Positions 1 through 7,419 of a stretch of DNA of 64,000 nt are shown in pieces (the stretch's first letter is position 1; each line of letters starts with the position of its first letter). The notes under the pieces are model-generated. The model did no database searches, was not told the DNA's origin, and saw only the letters and a list, made by a program, of their open reading frames with translations. Made by a program: the position numbers and the translations under genes. Source of the DNA: Allomuricauda sp. (GTDB lineage Bacteria; Bacteroidota; Bacteroidia; Flavobacteriales; Flavobacteriaceae); NCBI GenBank assembly GCA_017795045.1, contig CP051244.1:538584-602583 (forward strand), given 5' to 3'.

Positions 1-2
1 AC

Positions 3-209
3 CCTTTGAGCTATCCTGAGAGTTTGTTTGTAAAAGGAAATTTCGTTTTTATCCCGAATATGGGAAACAACAAGCTATTCAGGTTTGACAATGAAGCTAA
101 GAAACTTGAACTAATTGAAACCTTTGAAAAAAAGCTTTGGCAATACGAAGAAACTGACTTAGGAACATTTATCGTGACTGACACAGGAATTTATGAAATT
201 GAAAAATAA
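3..209 (+). CDS. C-terminal end of an unidentified protein (cut by window start)
   Basis: The frame is open to the left edge, so this is the last ~68 codons of a longer gene; the TTG at 6 is probably internal. The visible peptide has alternating short hydrophobic and polar strands with repeated V/I-P/T-N/D turns (FVFIPNMGNNKLFRF, TFIVTDTGIYEIEK), which looks like beta-sheet, perhaps the last blades of a propeller. No family is recognised. It is followed within 15 bp by an attC-like inverted repeat (222-299), so it may be the gene of a mobile cassette; that is inference. Confidence 0.5.
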   Translation, partial: PLSYPESLFVKGNFVFIPNMGNNKLFRFDNEAKKLELIETFEKKLWQYEETDLGTFIVTDTGIYEIEK

Positions 210-221
210 AAAAGCTAGCCG

Positions 222-299
222 CTAACAACGACTATAGTGCATGCCCTACGGGACCCGCAGCATAGCCAAACCGATAAGTGTACCTCACCCAATTGTTAG
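222..299. repeat. attC-like inverted repeat element
   Basis: A 78-bp non-coding element begins CTAACAA (222-228) and ends TTGTTAG (293-299), a perfect 7-bp inverted repeat, with G/C-rich partly self-complementary sequence inside (245-267). The termini resemble the outer R-boxes of integron attC sites (…AAC / GTT…), and it sits directly after a stop codon as attC sites do. It lacks a perfect GTTRRRY core, so 'attC-like' is the strongest wording I can support. It could also be an ordinary dispersed repeat. Confidence 0.35.
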
Positions 300-316
300 G
301 ATTGAACTGGATACCG

Positions 317-1441
317 TTACTTAACAAAAAACAGGTCACTGGCAATCCCATCCACCAAAAACTTGCTTTTTTTAGTGGCCAACAGTTTCCCTTCACTTTC
401 AACCAATAGGCCGCTATCCCTATATTTTTGGGATTGAAGGACCAAATACTCTACATATTTTTCACCAAAATCAGAGGCCACCCGTTCCAAATCAACGCCC
501 CAAATGGTGCGCAGGCCTGTCATCACAGCCTCGTTGTACCTGTCGGATTGGGAAAGGGTCTCAATTTCCATGGGCAATATCCCTTCGGTAATTTTTTTAA
601 TATAGGTAGGGTTATTTCGGATGTTCCAACTGCGGTTTTTGCCATCAAACGAGTGGGCAGACGGACCTACCCCCACATAGGTTTTCCCCAACCAGTACGC
701 TGTATTGTTCTTGGAAAAAAAACCGGGTTTTCCAAAATTGGAAATTTCGTAGTTCACAAATCCCTGGGCTTCCAACATATCCACCAACATATAAAACTGT
801 TCTTGGGCCTGTTCGTCGTCCACATTGGGCACCACTCCTTTTTCTATAAACCTTTGGAGGGCGGTCCGTGGCTCCACTGTCAACGCATAGCTGGAGATAT
901 GGGGCAATCCAAAATCGAGGGCTTTTTGGATGTTGGCCTTCCATCTTTTGTTATCCATTCCCGGGATGCCGTAAATCAGGTCGATGGTGATGTTGTCAAA
1001 ATATTCGGTGGCTTCTTGAATGCATTTTTCGGCTTCGGAGGCATTGTGGGCCCGGTTCATCAGTTTCAGGTCTTCATCAAAAAAAGATTGGATGCCGATG
1101 CTGAGACGGTTTATGGGACTATTGGATAGTTGGATGATTCGATGGTTGGATAAATCATCAGGGTTGGCTTCCAAAGTGACTTCGGGCCGGTCCATTACTT
1201 TGTAATGGTCATATACGGTTTGAATCAGAAACTCAATCTCTTCATTGGAAAGCACCGATGGGGTACCTCCTCCAAAATAGATGGTCTCCACCACATCATC
1301 GACCTCCGATTTCCGCAACACCAATTCCTTGGCAATGGCCTGTACCATAGCTTCCTTTTTTCCCAATTGTGTGGAAAAATGGAAATCACAGTAATGGCAT
1401 GCTTGTTTACAAAACGGGATGTGGATATAAATACCGCTCAC
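317..1441 (-). CDS. hemW: Radical SAM family heme chaperone HemW
   Basis: 374 aa, the usual length for HemW, the radical SAM protein that binds heme and delivers it to respiratory proteins; it was long annotated as oxygen-independent coproporphyrinogen III oxidase. The cluster-binding motif C11-x3-C15-x2-C18 and the SAM-binding GGGTP (57-61) are present, and the C-terminal HemN domain follows from about residue 300. The start is GTG at 1441, immediately after an in-frame TGA, so no longer start is possible. It is the last gene of a leftward group with ruvC. The inverted repeat at 1450-1460 lies only 9 bp upstream, so its original 5' region may have been altered by insertion of the neighbouring four-helix-bundle gene. 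Confidence 0.9.
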   Translation of the reverse strand: MSGIYIHIPFCKQACHYCDFHFSTQLGKKEAMVQAIAKELVLRKSEVDDVVETIYFGGGTPSVLSNEEIEFLIQTVYDHYKVMDRPEVTLEANPDDLSNHRIIQLSNSPINRLSIGIQSFFDEDLKLMNRAHNASEAEKCIQEATEYFDNITIDLIYGIPGMDNKRWKANIQKALDFGLPHISSYALTVEPRTALQRFIEKGVVPNVDDEQAQEQFYMLVDMLEAQGFVNYEISNFGKPGFFSKNNTAYWLGKTYVGVGPSAHSFDGKNRSWNIRNNPTYIKKITEGILPMEIETLSQSDRYNEAVMTGLRTIWGVDLERVASDFGEKYVEYLVLQSQKYRDSGLLVESEGKLLATKKSKFLVDGIASDLFFVK

Positions 1442-1449
1442 TCAATTGT

Positions 1450-1460
1450 CAATTAACAAT
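1450..1460. repeat. Left arm of 11-bp inverted repeat flanking four-helix-bundle gene
   Basis: CAATTAACAAT at 1450-1460 is the exact reverse complement of ATTGTTAATTG at 1861-1871. The two arms bracket the small gene at 1477-1833. Each arm is followed by further AT-rich short repeats (ATTGTTTATT units at 1876-1900). Confidence 0.6.
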
Positions 1461-1476
1461 AACCAATGTACAATAA

Positions 1477-1833
1477 TCATTTTGTCCTTTTGGTGGTTTT
1501 TAGGATGGAGAACATGATTTTGGAAAGTTCATCGGCCTGGGCAATCAATGTATTGGCAATTCCTTTGGCCACGTAACCGGAATCTTTTAAAAGGGACAAC
1601 CAATATTTCACTTCCAAACTTTCTTTGTATGCTATGGAAACTTTGGCTGAAAAGTCGGCCGTTGAAATGGCCCCATTGGCTTCAGTGATATTTGCTCCAA
1701 TGGACGTTCCTGAACGTAGCATTTGTTTGGATAGCACAAATTCTTTTTTTGATGCCACTATTTGCTTATATAAACTGACCGTTTCCAAAGCAAAATCATA
1801 AGATTTTTCCAATAAAGGATTTTCGTTTCTCAT
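1477..1833 (-). CDS. Four helix bundle protein (23S rRNA intervening-sequence/S23 family)
   Basis: 118 aa, all helical, with the family's pattern: an N-terminal 'NPLLEKSYDFALETVSLYK', then a central RSGTSIGANITEA (residues about 42-54) and a C-terminal helix pair containing YWLSLL. Proteins of this family were first found encoded in 23S rRNA intervening sequences and occur as solitary genes in many Bacteroidota; their biochemical role is unknown. It sits between ruvC and hemW in the same orientation but is bracketed by an 11-bp perfect inverted repeat (1450-1460 and 1861-1871), which suggests it arrived as a small mobile unit rather than being an original member of that gene group. Confidence 0.8.
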   Translation of the reverse strand: MRNENPLLEKSYDFALETVSLYKQIVASKKEFVLSKQMLRSGTSIGANITEANGAISTADFSAKVSIAYKESLEVKYWLSLLKDSGYVAKGIANTLIAQADELSKIMFSILKTTKRTK

Positions 1834-1860
1834 AAAGTAGGTTCATTTGGGTAATTGGAT

Positions 1861-1871
1861 ATTGTTAATTG
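1861..1871. repeat. Right arm of 11-bp inverted repeat flanking four-helix-bundle gene
   Basis: ATTGTTAATTG, reverse complement of 1450-1460. It is followed by three overlapping TATTGTTTATTG-like units up to about 1900, just after the ruvC stop codon. Confidence 0.6.
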
Positions 1872-1905
1872 GTCATTGTTTATTGTTTATTGTTTATTGA
1901 ACAAC

Positions 1906-2460
1906 CTATTTTTTAATTCTAGATTCATTTTGCTTCACAAAAGCCTCCCATCCCGAATAGCTTTTCCCAACTTCTACCCTTCCCTCATTGTAGAAATGAC
2001 AGACAGCCGCGGCCAGACCATCGGTACTATCCAGATTTTTGGGAAGTGATTTCAATTTTAAGACACTTTGAAGCATTCGCGCTACTTGCTCCTTACTGGC
2101 GTTTCCGTTTCCCGTAATGGCCATTTTTATCTTCTTGGGCATGTACTCGGTGATGGGGACCTGTCGTGAAAGTCCCGCCGCCATGGCTACGCCCTGTGCA
2201 CGACCCAATTTGAGCATGGACTGTACGTTCTTTCCATAAAATGGGGCTTCAATGGCTATTTCATCGGGGTGGTAGGTATCGATGAGTTCCAAGGTGCGTT
2301 CAAAAATCAGTTTGAGTTTGGTGTAGGGGTCATCGTATTTTTTGAGCATCAACTCGTTCATCTGCACAAAGTGCATCTGTTTGTTGACGACCTTGATGAT
2401 CCCGAACCCCATGATGGTGGTTCCCGGGTCTATCCCTAAAATGATTTTTTCTGTTGCCAA
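1906..2460 (-). CDS. ruvC: Crossover junction endodeoxyribonuclease RuvC
   Basis: 184 aa. RuvC cuts Holliday junctions in the RuvABC resolvasome. The RNase H-like fold and its four acidic metal ligands can be placed at D11 (GIDPGT), E71 (IAIEAPFYG), D144 and D147 (DSTDGLAAA), matching the spacing of the characterised enzyme (D7/E66/D138/D141 in E. coli). The start is TTG at 2460; an in-frame stop lies five codons upstream and no ATG or GTG is available in between. The stop codon of the upstream lipoprotein gene is only 4 bp away, so the two are probably cotranscribed. Confidence 0.93.
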   Translation of the reverse strand: MATEKIILGIDPGTTIMGFGIIKVVNKQMHFVQMNELMLKKYDDPYTKLKLIFERTLELIDTYHPDEIAIEAPFYGKNVQSMLKLGRAQGVAMAAGLSRQVPITEYMPKKIKMAITGNGNASKEQVARMLQSVLKLKSLPKNLDSTDGLAAAVCHFYNEGRVEVGKSYSGWEAFVKQNESRIKK

Positions 2461-2464
2461 ATCG

Positions 2465-2941
2465 TTATTGGGTATTTAGTACCAAAGGTAGCCTAAATCG
2501 AAGACCAACTGGATTTCCCTGTTTTAGGGCCGGTGCCACGGTGGTCAAATCGTTCAAGCGTTCGGAGACCCGTAAGTTAAAATCCGATATTTCATTGAGC
2601 ACGGTGTTCTTTTCCTCCACGTTCAACACGGAGATAAAACCATGTTCATCAATGAGAAAATCAATGTAGACCGTATCGTTCATATCGTTATCCACCTGAA
2701 ATTCCAAACCGGAGAGTGCTTCGGAAAAATAGTCCAACATCACACTTTGAAAGCAATCCCGCTGGACAGGTTTTGTGGCCATTTCATCACAATCTTCAAA
2801 AAGAGGGTATTGGTCCACATCGTTCCAGTCTATGGCCAGCAGTTTTTCATTGACCACTTTCTGGGTCTGTTCTTCCTTGGACATAAAGAGTTCACAGGAA
2901 ACCAGCAAACCAAAAAAGGATAACAACATGTACTTCTGCAT
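2465..2941 (-). CDS. Small lipoprotein with TonB-C-like domain, function unknown
   Basis: 158 aa. The N-terminus is a lipoprotein signal (hydrophobic run ending in LLVSC, lipid Cys about residue 16). The mature part resembles the C-terminal domain of the BlaR1-like protein encoded just upstream at 3046-4458. Both have a 'P-x-F…C…(D)CF' segment followed by a 'V-x-I-x-F-x-I-D-x-x-G-x-I' strand and a final '…G-x-P-V-x-L-R-F-x-L-P-L' strand, the pattern of TonB C-terminal domains. No transmembrane anchor of the TonB type is present, so energy transduction is unlikely. It probably shares a transcript with ruvC. The function is unknown. Confidence 0.6.
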   Translation of the reverse strand: MQKYMLLSFFGLLVSCELFMSKEEQTQKVVNEKLLAIDWNDVDQYPLFEDCDEMATKPVQRDCFQSVMLDYFSEALSGLEFQVDNDMNDTVYIDFLIDEHGFISVLNVEEKNTVLNEISDFNLRVSERLNDLTTVAPALKQGNPVGLRFRLPLVLNTQ

Positions 2942-3000
2942 AACAGCCCCGAGAATTTGGCTGAAATTACGACTTTTTACCGAAGAATGGTAAAAGCAAA

Positions 3001-3026
3001 GAGGCCTGAAAATGTTTCAGGCCTCC
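3001..3026 (-). terminator. Rho-independent terminator after blaI-blaR1
   Basis: Perfect 11-bp stem (3001-3011 with 3015-3025) around a 3-nt loop; on the minus strand it is followed by TTTGCTTTT. It lies 20 bp past the blaR1-like stop codon and separates that unit from the lipoprotein-ruvC group. Confidence 0.85.
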
Positions 3027-3045
3027 CTACTTCCAACTATTCCGA

Positions 3046-4458
3046 CTACTGAAGTTTAAAGCTTATGGGTATGGAGAAAGGAACACCTACCACATGCCCT
3101 TTTTGTTTTCCGGGCTGCATGACCGGCAACTTTTTTATGATCCGCTCCGCTTCCGCCTCCAACAACTCATGGGGTCCCCTGCTTCTGATATCCGTGATGG
3201 CCCCATTGGTATCAATGACGAAAATTAAACTGACCCTTCCCTGAATTCCCATTTCTTGGGCTTCCTTTGGGTAATTGAAGTGCTTTCGGATATGCTTTTC
3301 CACATTTTCCGTGAAGCAGGCTCTTTTGTCCGTAGCATCTTCACAGCCGGGGAAAATCGGAACTTCTTCAATAAAGGCAAAAGGAACTTGAACTTCTTCA
3401 GAGATATTTATACCCGCTCGAACATTCCAACCATCAACATTTTTCGCTGACTCATTCAATCTTTTTACCATGACTTGGGCCATTTTTGCAATTTGGTCTT
3501 GTTCACTCTTTGTTAAGGAATCTTTGTTTTCTATTTCTTCATTTAGGATGGTCAACCGTTCCTCTAATGAAAGTTCATTCGTTGTTGATGTCCCTACATT
3601 GGAATCCTTTTCACATGAAGTGTACACCAACATCCCCAAAACAAGGGGGAGCAATACCACATACTTTAGCTGCCAAATGGCCTTGGATCGTTTTTTTTGT
3701 AACATGACTATTCGTTTTTTGATTAATGATTGATTAAAAAATTGATTGACAAAGCTGATGTTCTGTGTTTGGAACGCTTCGGACAACAGCATTTGAAAAT
3801 GGGCTTTTTTATGATGTTTCACCGCTTTTGCATCGGCAATGAATTCATGCAATTCTGCCATTCTATTTTGGTACACATAGACCAAAGGGTTGAACCAAAA
3901 AGCGATCCGGGCCAACTCAAAAAAAAGAAGGTCTAGAGAATGCCATTGTTTGATATGGACCAGTTCATGGGCAATAATGCGGACTTCCCTCTCCTTCTCA
4001 ATATTTCCACCCAAGAAAATATTCCTGAAGAATGAAAAGGCCACTACGCTTTCTTTTACCGTAATCTTGATAAAATCCGGGTGATGCTCCACAACCCCGT
4101 CCCTCTTCAGTTTTATGATCTGAAACAGCTTATGTGCCAACCAACTTGCAGCGACAACGCTGCCCAATCCCATTATCCAATAGTACCATGGCAACACTTC
4201 CCAAAACCGGGTTGCGCTTTCCACTCCCAATACCACCCCATCCAGTTGGTACATAAAGACCGGGATTTCGGCTAACTCTTGCGGCATGGTCGTTTTAAAT
4301 GCCTCTATCTTGACCCAAGGCAATACCAAGGACAGGGCAAAAGTGACCAAAAGATATACCCTGTTCCATTGAAAGAAGGTTTCTTTCTTCAAAAAAAGAT
4401 CATAGGCCAAGAGAAAGACCAACTGAAAGATCAGACACTCCAAGATATAGGTGATCAT
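3046..4458 (-). CDS. M56 family metallopeptidase (BlaR1-like sensor) with TonB C-terminal domain
   Basis: 470 aa. The N-terminal half has several membrane helices (about 1-20, 33-50, 91-110) and the gluzincin motif HELVH at 164-168 followed by a second His/Asp region. A further helix lies at about 263-281. The rest is outside the cytoplasm and ends in a TonB-C/energy-transducer-type domain (about 385-470, 'GRVSLIFVIDTNGAITDI'). In BlaR1/MecR1 systems the membrane protease responds to a signal and inactivates the cognate repressor; here the penicillin-binding sensor domain is replaced by TonB-C, a frequent Bacteroidota arrangement with unknown ligand. It overlaps blaI by 4 bp (translational coupling). 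Confidence 0.85.
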   Translation of the reverse strand: MITYILECLIFQLVFLLAYDLFLKKETFFQWNRVYLLVTFALSLVLPWVKIEAFKTTMPQELAEIPVFMYQLDGVVLGVESATRFWEVLPWYYWIMGLGSVVAASWLAHKLFQIIKLKRDGVVEHHPDFIKITVKESVVAFSFFRNIFLGGNIEKEREVRIIAHELVHIKQWHSLDLLFFELARIAFWFNPLVYVYQNRMAELHEFIADAKAVKHHKKAHFQMLLSEAFQTQNISFVNQFFNQSLIKKRIVMLQKKRSKAIWQLKYVVLLPLVLGMLVYTSCEKDSNVGTSTTNELSLEERLTILNEEIENKDSLTKSEQDQIAKMAQVMVKRLNESAKNVDGWNVRAGINISEEVQVPFAFIEEVPIFPGCEDATDKRACFTENVEKHIRKHFNYPKEAQEMGIQGRVSLIFVIDTNGAITDIRSRGPHELLEAEAERIIKKLPVMQPGKQKGHVVGVPFSIPISFKLQ

Positions 4459-4817
4459 TGCTCCTTGTCTTTAATGTTTTTCATGATGTCTTCGAGCTCC
4501 TTCAGGCTGATGTCGTTCTTCTTCATAAAAAAAGAGACCATGCTGGAGAAGGAACCTTGAAAATACCCATCAACCAAGGTGTTCAATCGTTGGTTGCTAT
4601 ATTCCGATTTCTGTACCAAGGGAAAATATACATGTCCCTTACCCACTTTTTCATGGGATACAAAGCCTTTGTCCTCCAAAATCCGAACAATGGTCGAAAT
4701 GGTGTTATAGGCCGGTTTGGGTTCGGGCAGTTCCTCCAGAATGGCCGCTACATTTGCCTTTTCTAATTGCCAGAGCAACTGCATCACTTCTTCTTCTGCT
4801 TTGGTGAGTTGTTTCAT
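4455..4817 (-). CDS. BlaI/MecI/CopY family transcriptional repressor
   Basis: About 120 aa winged-helix repressor: 'LTKAEEEVMQLLW' opening, then 'PAYNTISTIVRILEDKGFVSHEKVGKGHVYFPLV', the recognition helix and wing typical of BlaI. I choose ATG at 4817 (MKQLTKAEEE). The longer start at 4835 would translate six codons of a dispersed repeat whose end is at 4830. It acts with the M56 protease encoded downstream. The likely operator is the pair of 16-bp dyads at 5000-5033 upstream of the gene. Target genes beyond this operon are unknown. Confidence 0.9.
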   Translation of the reverse strand: MKQLTKAEEEVMQLLWQLEKANVAAILEELPEPKPAYNTISTIVRILEDKGFVSHEKVGKGHVYFPLVQKSEYSNQRLNTLVDGYFQGSFSSMVSFFMKKNDISLKELEDIMKNIKDKEQ

Positions 4818-4829
4818 TTGATATGTTTT

Positions 4830-4989
4830 TGTCATTCCCGATAAATTGGGAATCCATTAATCAGCTTTTTAATTCAAGTGGAGCCTTTTAAACAAAATGG
4901 GGACCATCCACACTTCTACCCCACTCATTCTGACAATTCAAAAATGGCATGGGATTTCTCACATTCGCTATGCTCAGTTCGAAATGACA
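4830..4989. repeat. Dispersed TGTCATT…AATGACA repeat in blaI leader
   Basis: The element begins TGTCATTCCC (4830) and ends GAAATGACA (4981-4989), so its ends are inverted (TGTCATT/AATGACA). Inside is a segment (about 4951-4989: ATTTCTCACATTCGCTATG… TTCGAAATGACA) that recurs in the repeat block at 16170-16228. It has inserted between the blaI start codon and the probable blaI promoter/operator, giving the mRNA a long structured leader. Confidence 0.6.
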
Positions 4990-4999
4990 TTGCTAATAT

Positions 5000-5033
5000 A
5001 ACTAAATTTTTAGTTTAAACTAATTTTATAGTT
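5000..5033 (-). promoter_or_regulatory. Tandem 16-bp dyads, probable BlaI-type operator
   Basis: Two consecutive dyads with the same geometry: 5000-5015 is AACTAAA-TT-TTTAGTT (perfect) and 5018-5033 is AACTAAT-TT-TATAGTT (near-perfect), centres 18 bp apart. BlaI/MecI repressors bind as dimers to short dyads that overlap promoters. On the minus strand a TATATTAG element (-7-like, 4992-4999) follows immediately, so a repressor here would block transcription of blaI-blaR1. The site is also upstream of nothing else in that direction; the TonB receptor gene ends at 5085. Confidence 0.6.
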
Positions 5034-5084
5034 AAAAAGTTCAAAAAGAATCCGCTGAAGTATACCTCCCCAGCGGATTTTTCT

Positions 5085-7310
5085 TTAGAAGGTAAGACTG
5101 ACCTTCCCTCGAAGATAAAAAGGCATTCCCGGGGTAAAATGTATCTCTTCCACGGGGCTAGGTTCACTGAACAGTCTACTCTCAGTAGCAAATTGGGTCT
5201 CATTCCATTGCGTGTCGAACAGGTTTTCCACAATCACACTGAACGTCCAATTGTTGAGGCCGTAGTTCAGGGTGGCATCGGTCACAAAATAGCCGTCGGC
5301 CACAATGGAATTGTCCTCGTTGGCCGGTCTGTCGTCCACATATCTGTAATTAAGTCCCCCTGAAAACCCTTGGTCGGTTCCTGCAGTAAATCCACCTACC
5401 ACGGTAAAATCCGGGGCCAAAGGAATATGATCTTCCCCATCGGCCTCTTCAGTACTTCTGGCATGGGTATAATTGGCATCGGTATAGAGGTAGAGTCCCT
5501 CAAAAGGTTGGTATCTGGCCCCCACTTCCAATCCCAATCGCCGCGTCTTGCCACTAGGCTCCACCACTCCAGCATCCCCCACATACACAAACTCTTGATC
5601 TAAGAACAAGCTCCATAAAGTAGCATTCAAGACCAATTTATCAGCCGGTTTTATGATGGTTCCCAAATCCACACCATAGGCCGTGGGAAGAATATCCTCG
5701 CCTTGATTGGCCACTACGACCCTGGCATCGTTGGAATGGAATCCCATTCCTGTTTTGAGGAAGAACTGGGTGTTTGCCGTTGGGCTAAAAATAGTATTGA
5801 ACTTGGGACTGAAGGCTACTTTTTCCTCACTTCGGTTATCATACAGTTCACTGAGCTTGTTCACATAATCAAACTTGAAATAATCCAACCGTAAGGCAGG
5901 TTCGAATGTAAATTTCCCGGATTTGAATGCTGCCCCGGCAAACGCATAGGTATTTACTTCATCCACATCACCATAGGCCAAACGCTCCAAAAGCTCTTGA
6001 CGGTTCAAGGTGTGCGAAAGTTCATTGTCATCCACATTGTCGTACCGAAACCCTACTCCTGCCTGATACTTGAAATTGGTGGACCCTAATTGCGCCGTAT
6101 TATTTTTAAATACGGTCCTGGCCCCCAGCATCATACGGTCTTCATATTGTTTGATTTGATCTCCGTTTACTGGGTCGTCCAAGAAAAAGGTAAAGTTGGA
6201 GTACAGTTCAAAATCGTAGTGCGACAAAAAAGCCATGGTGTTGAGCGATTTCCCATCGTTTAGATTTTTATTGTGGTTCACCACAAAATTGGTCCGGCTG
6301 GTCTGCCCTCCTTCGGTATCGTCAATGGAGCCAAACCGACTAATCAACCCATGATCAACAGCTCGTTGCGGAATCTGTCCCGAGGCATCCCACTTGCTTT
6401 GAAAATGCGAAGCGGTCAACAACAATTCCTGATCGCCGGGCAAGGCATAGCGATATCTTCCCAAAATATTAAGGCGATTAAAATTCTGGGGCGATTCCAC
6501 CGGGCCATTGGTCAGATACAGCTCGGATGCCAAATAGGCACTGCTATTCCCTTGCTCCAACACATTGAACATCCCCAAAAACCGTCGCGTATCAAACTGT
6601 CCCACTTCTGTGGATACCATACTGTTTTGCAAGCTTTTTCTAAGCCTTAAATCCACATAACCGGCCGTGTTGAAATCACCTTGCTCCATATAATACGGTC
6701 CCTTGCCAAAGTTGACGTTTTCAATGGTTTCCGGAATTACAAAGTGAAGGTCGGCATACCCCTGACCGTGGGCATGTGATACCATATTCACCGGCATCCC
6801 GTCCACATTGATGGCCACATCGGTCCCGTGGTCCACATCAAAACCACGCAAAAATATTTGCTCTGCCTTTCCACCTCCGGCATGTTGCCCTATGATCAAG
6901 CCGGGGACTTTTCTCAGGATTTCCTGTGATGATTTTACCGGGTCGGCCTTTACATCCACATCCACCAAACGGCTCAAAGCGTTCACCTCGGAAACCAAAA
7001 CCACTTGGTCCAAGGAAATGGAACTTTCATTGAGCACGATCCGAACGGGTTGCTGTAAATCTTGAGCACTCACTACCCTAGTTTGAGTGGCATACCCTAA
7101 CCGTGAAAAATAAATGGTATCGCTCACCGAAGTACGGTCCAGAACAAAATGTCCGGTGCCATCGGTATGGCTGTGTTGGCCATTGGTCTTATTGAATATG
7201 CCCGCATCTTCCAACGGGGAGCCATCGGCAGTTACCAATTGACCCTTATAATCTTGCGCGGCAATTGCCCCCATGACAAATAGGGAACATACCGCCATAA
7301 AATATTTCAT
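5085..7310 (-). CDS. TonB-dependent receptor, probable metal or small-ligand type
   Basis: 741 aa outer-membrane receptor: signal peptide (residues 1-18), carboxypeptidase-D-like beta-sandwich (about 19-95, 'GQLVTADGSPLEDAGIFNKTNGQHSHTDGTGHF'), plug domain (about 110-215, with VPGLIIGQHAGGGKAEQIFLRGFDVDHGTDVAINVDG split over its strands), then a beta-barrel ending in an aromatic residue (…VSLTF). It is much shorter than SusC proteins and has no SusD partner, so a metal, siderophore or vitamin ligand is more likely than a glycan. Upstream in the same direction is a His-rich membrane protein (7420-7884), which makes a metal ligand plausible; that is inference. Confidence 0.85.
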   Translation of the reverse strand: MKYFMAVCSLFVMGAIAAQDYKGQLVTADGSPLEDAGIFNKTNGQHSHTDGTGHFVLDRTSVSDTIYFSRLGYATQTRVVSAQDLQQPVRIVLNESSISLDQVVLVSEVNALSRLVDVDVKADPVKSSQEILRKVPGLIIGQHAGGGKAEQIFLRGFDVDHGTDVAINVDGMPVNMVSHAHGQGYADLHFVIPETIENVNFGKGPYYMEQGDFNTAGYVDLRLRKSLQNSMVSTEVGQFDTRRFLGMFNVLEQGNSSAYLASELYLTNGPVESPQNFNRLNILGRYRYALPGDQELLLTASHFQSKWDASGQIPQRAVDHGLISRFGSIDDTEGGQTSRTNFVVNHNKNLNDGKSLNTMAFLSHYDFELYSNFTFFLDDPVNGDQIKQYEDRMMLGARTVFKNNTAQLGSTNFKYQAGVGFRYDNVDDNELSHTLNRQELLERLAYGDVDEVNTYAFAGAAFKSGKFTFEPALRLDYFKFDYVNKLSELYDNRSEEKVAFSPKFNTIFSPTANTQFFLKTGMGFHSNDARVVVANQGEDILPTAYGVDLGTIIKPADKLVLNATLWSLFLDQEFVYVGDAGVVEPSGKTRRLGLEVGARYQPFEGLYLYTDANYTHARSTEEADGEDHIPLAPDFTVVGGFTAGTDQGFSGGLNYRYVDDRPANEDNSIVADGYFVTDATLNYGLNNWTFSVIVENLFDTQWNETQFATESRLFSEPSPVEEIHFTPGMPFYLRGKVSLTF

Positions 7311-7419
7311 GTCGTTGTCTTTTTAATTTGATTTATATAAATAGATCTGAACCTTAAGAACACTAGACCCATTCCAAAGAAGATTGGAACCTGTTCAAAA
7401 AAATTTGGCCTAGCCTTTT

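Noticed and set aside
428..1129. 233-codon open frame antisense to hemW
   Set aside because: Shadow of a well-supported gene; no family features, and its composition follows the opposite strand.
6273..6650. Open frame antisense to the TonB-dependent receptor gene
   Set aside because: Shadow frame; the receptor has continuous plug and barrel features across it.
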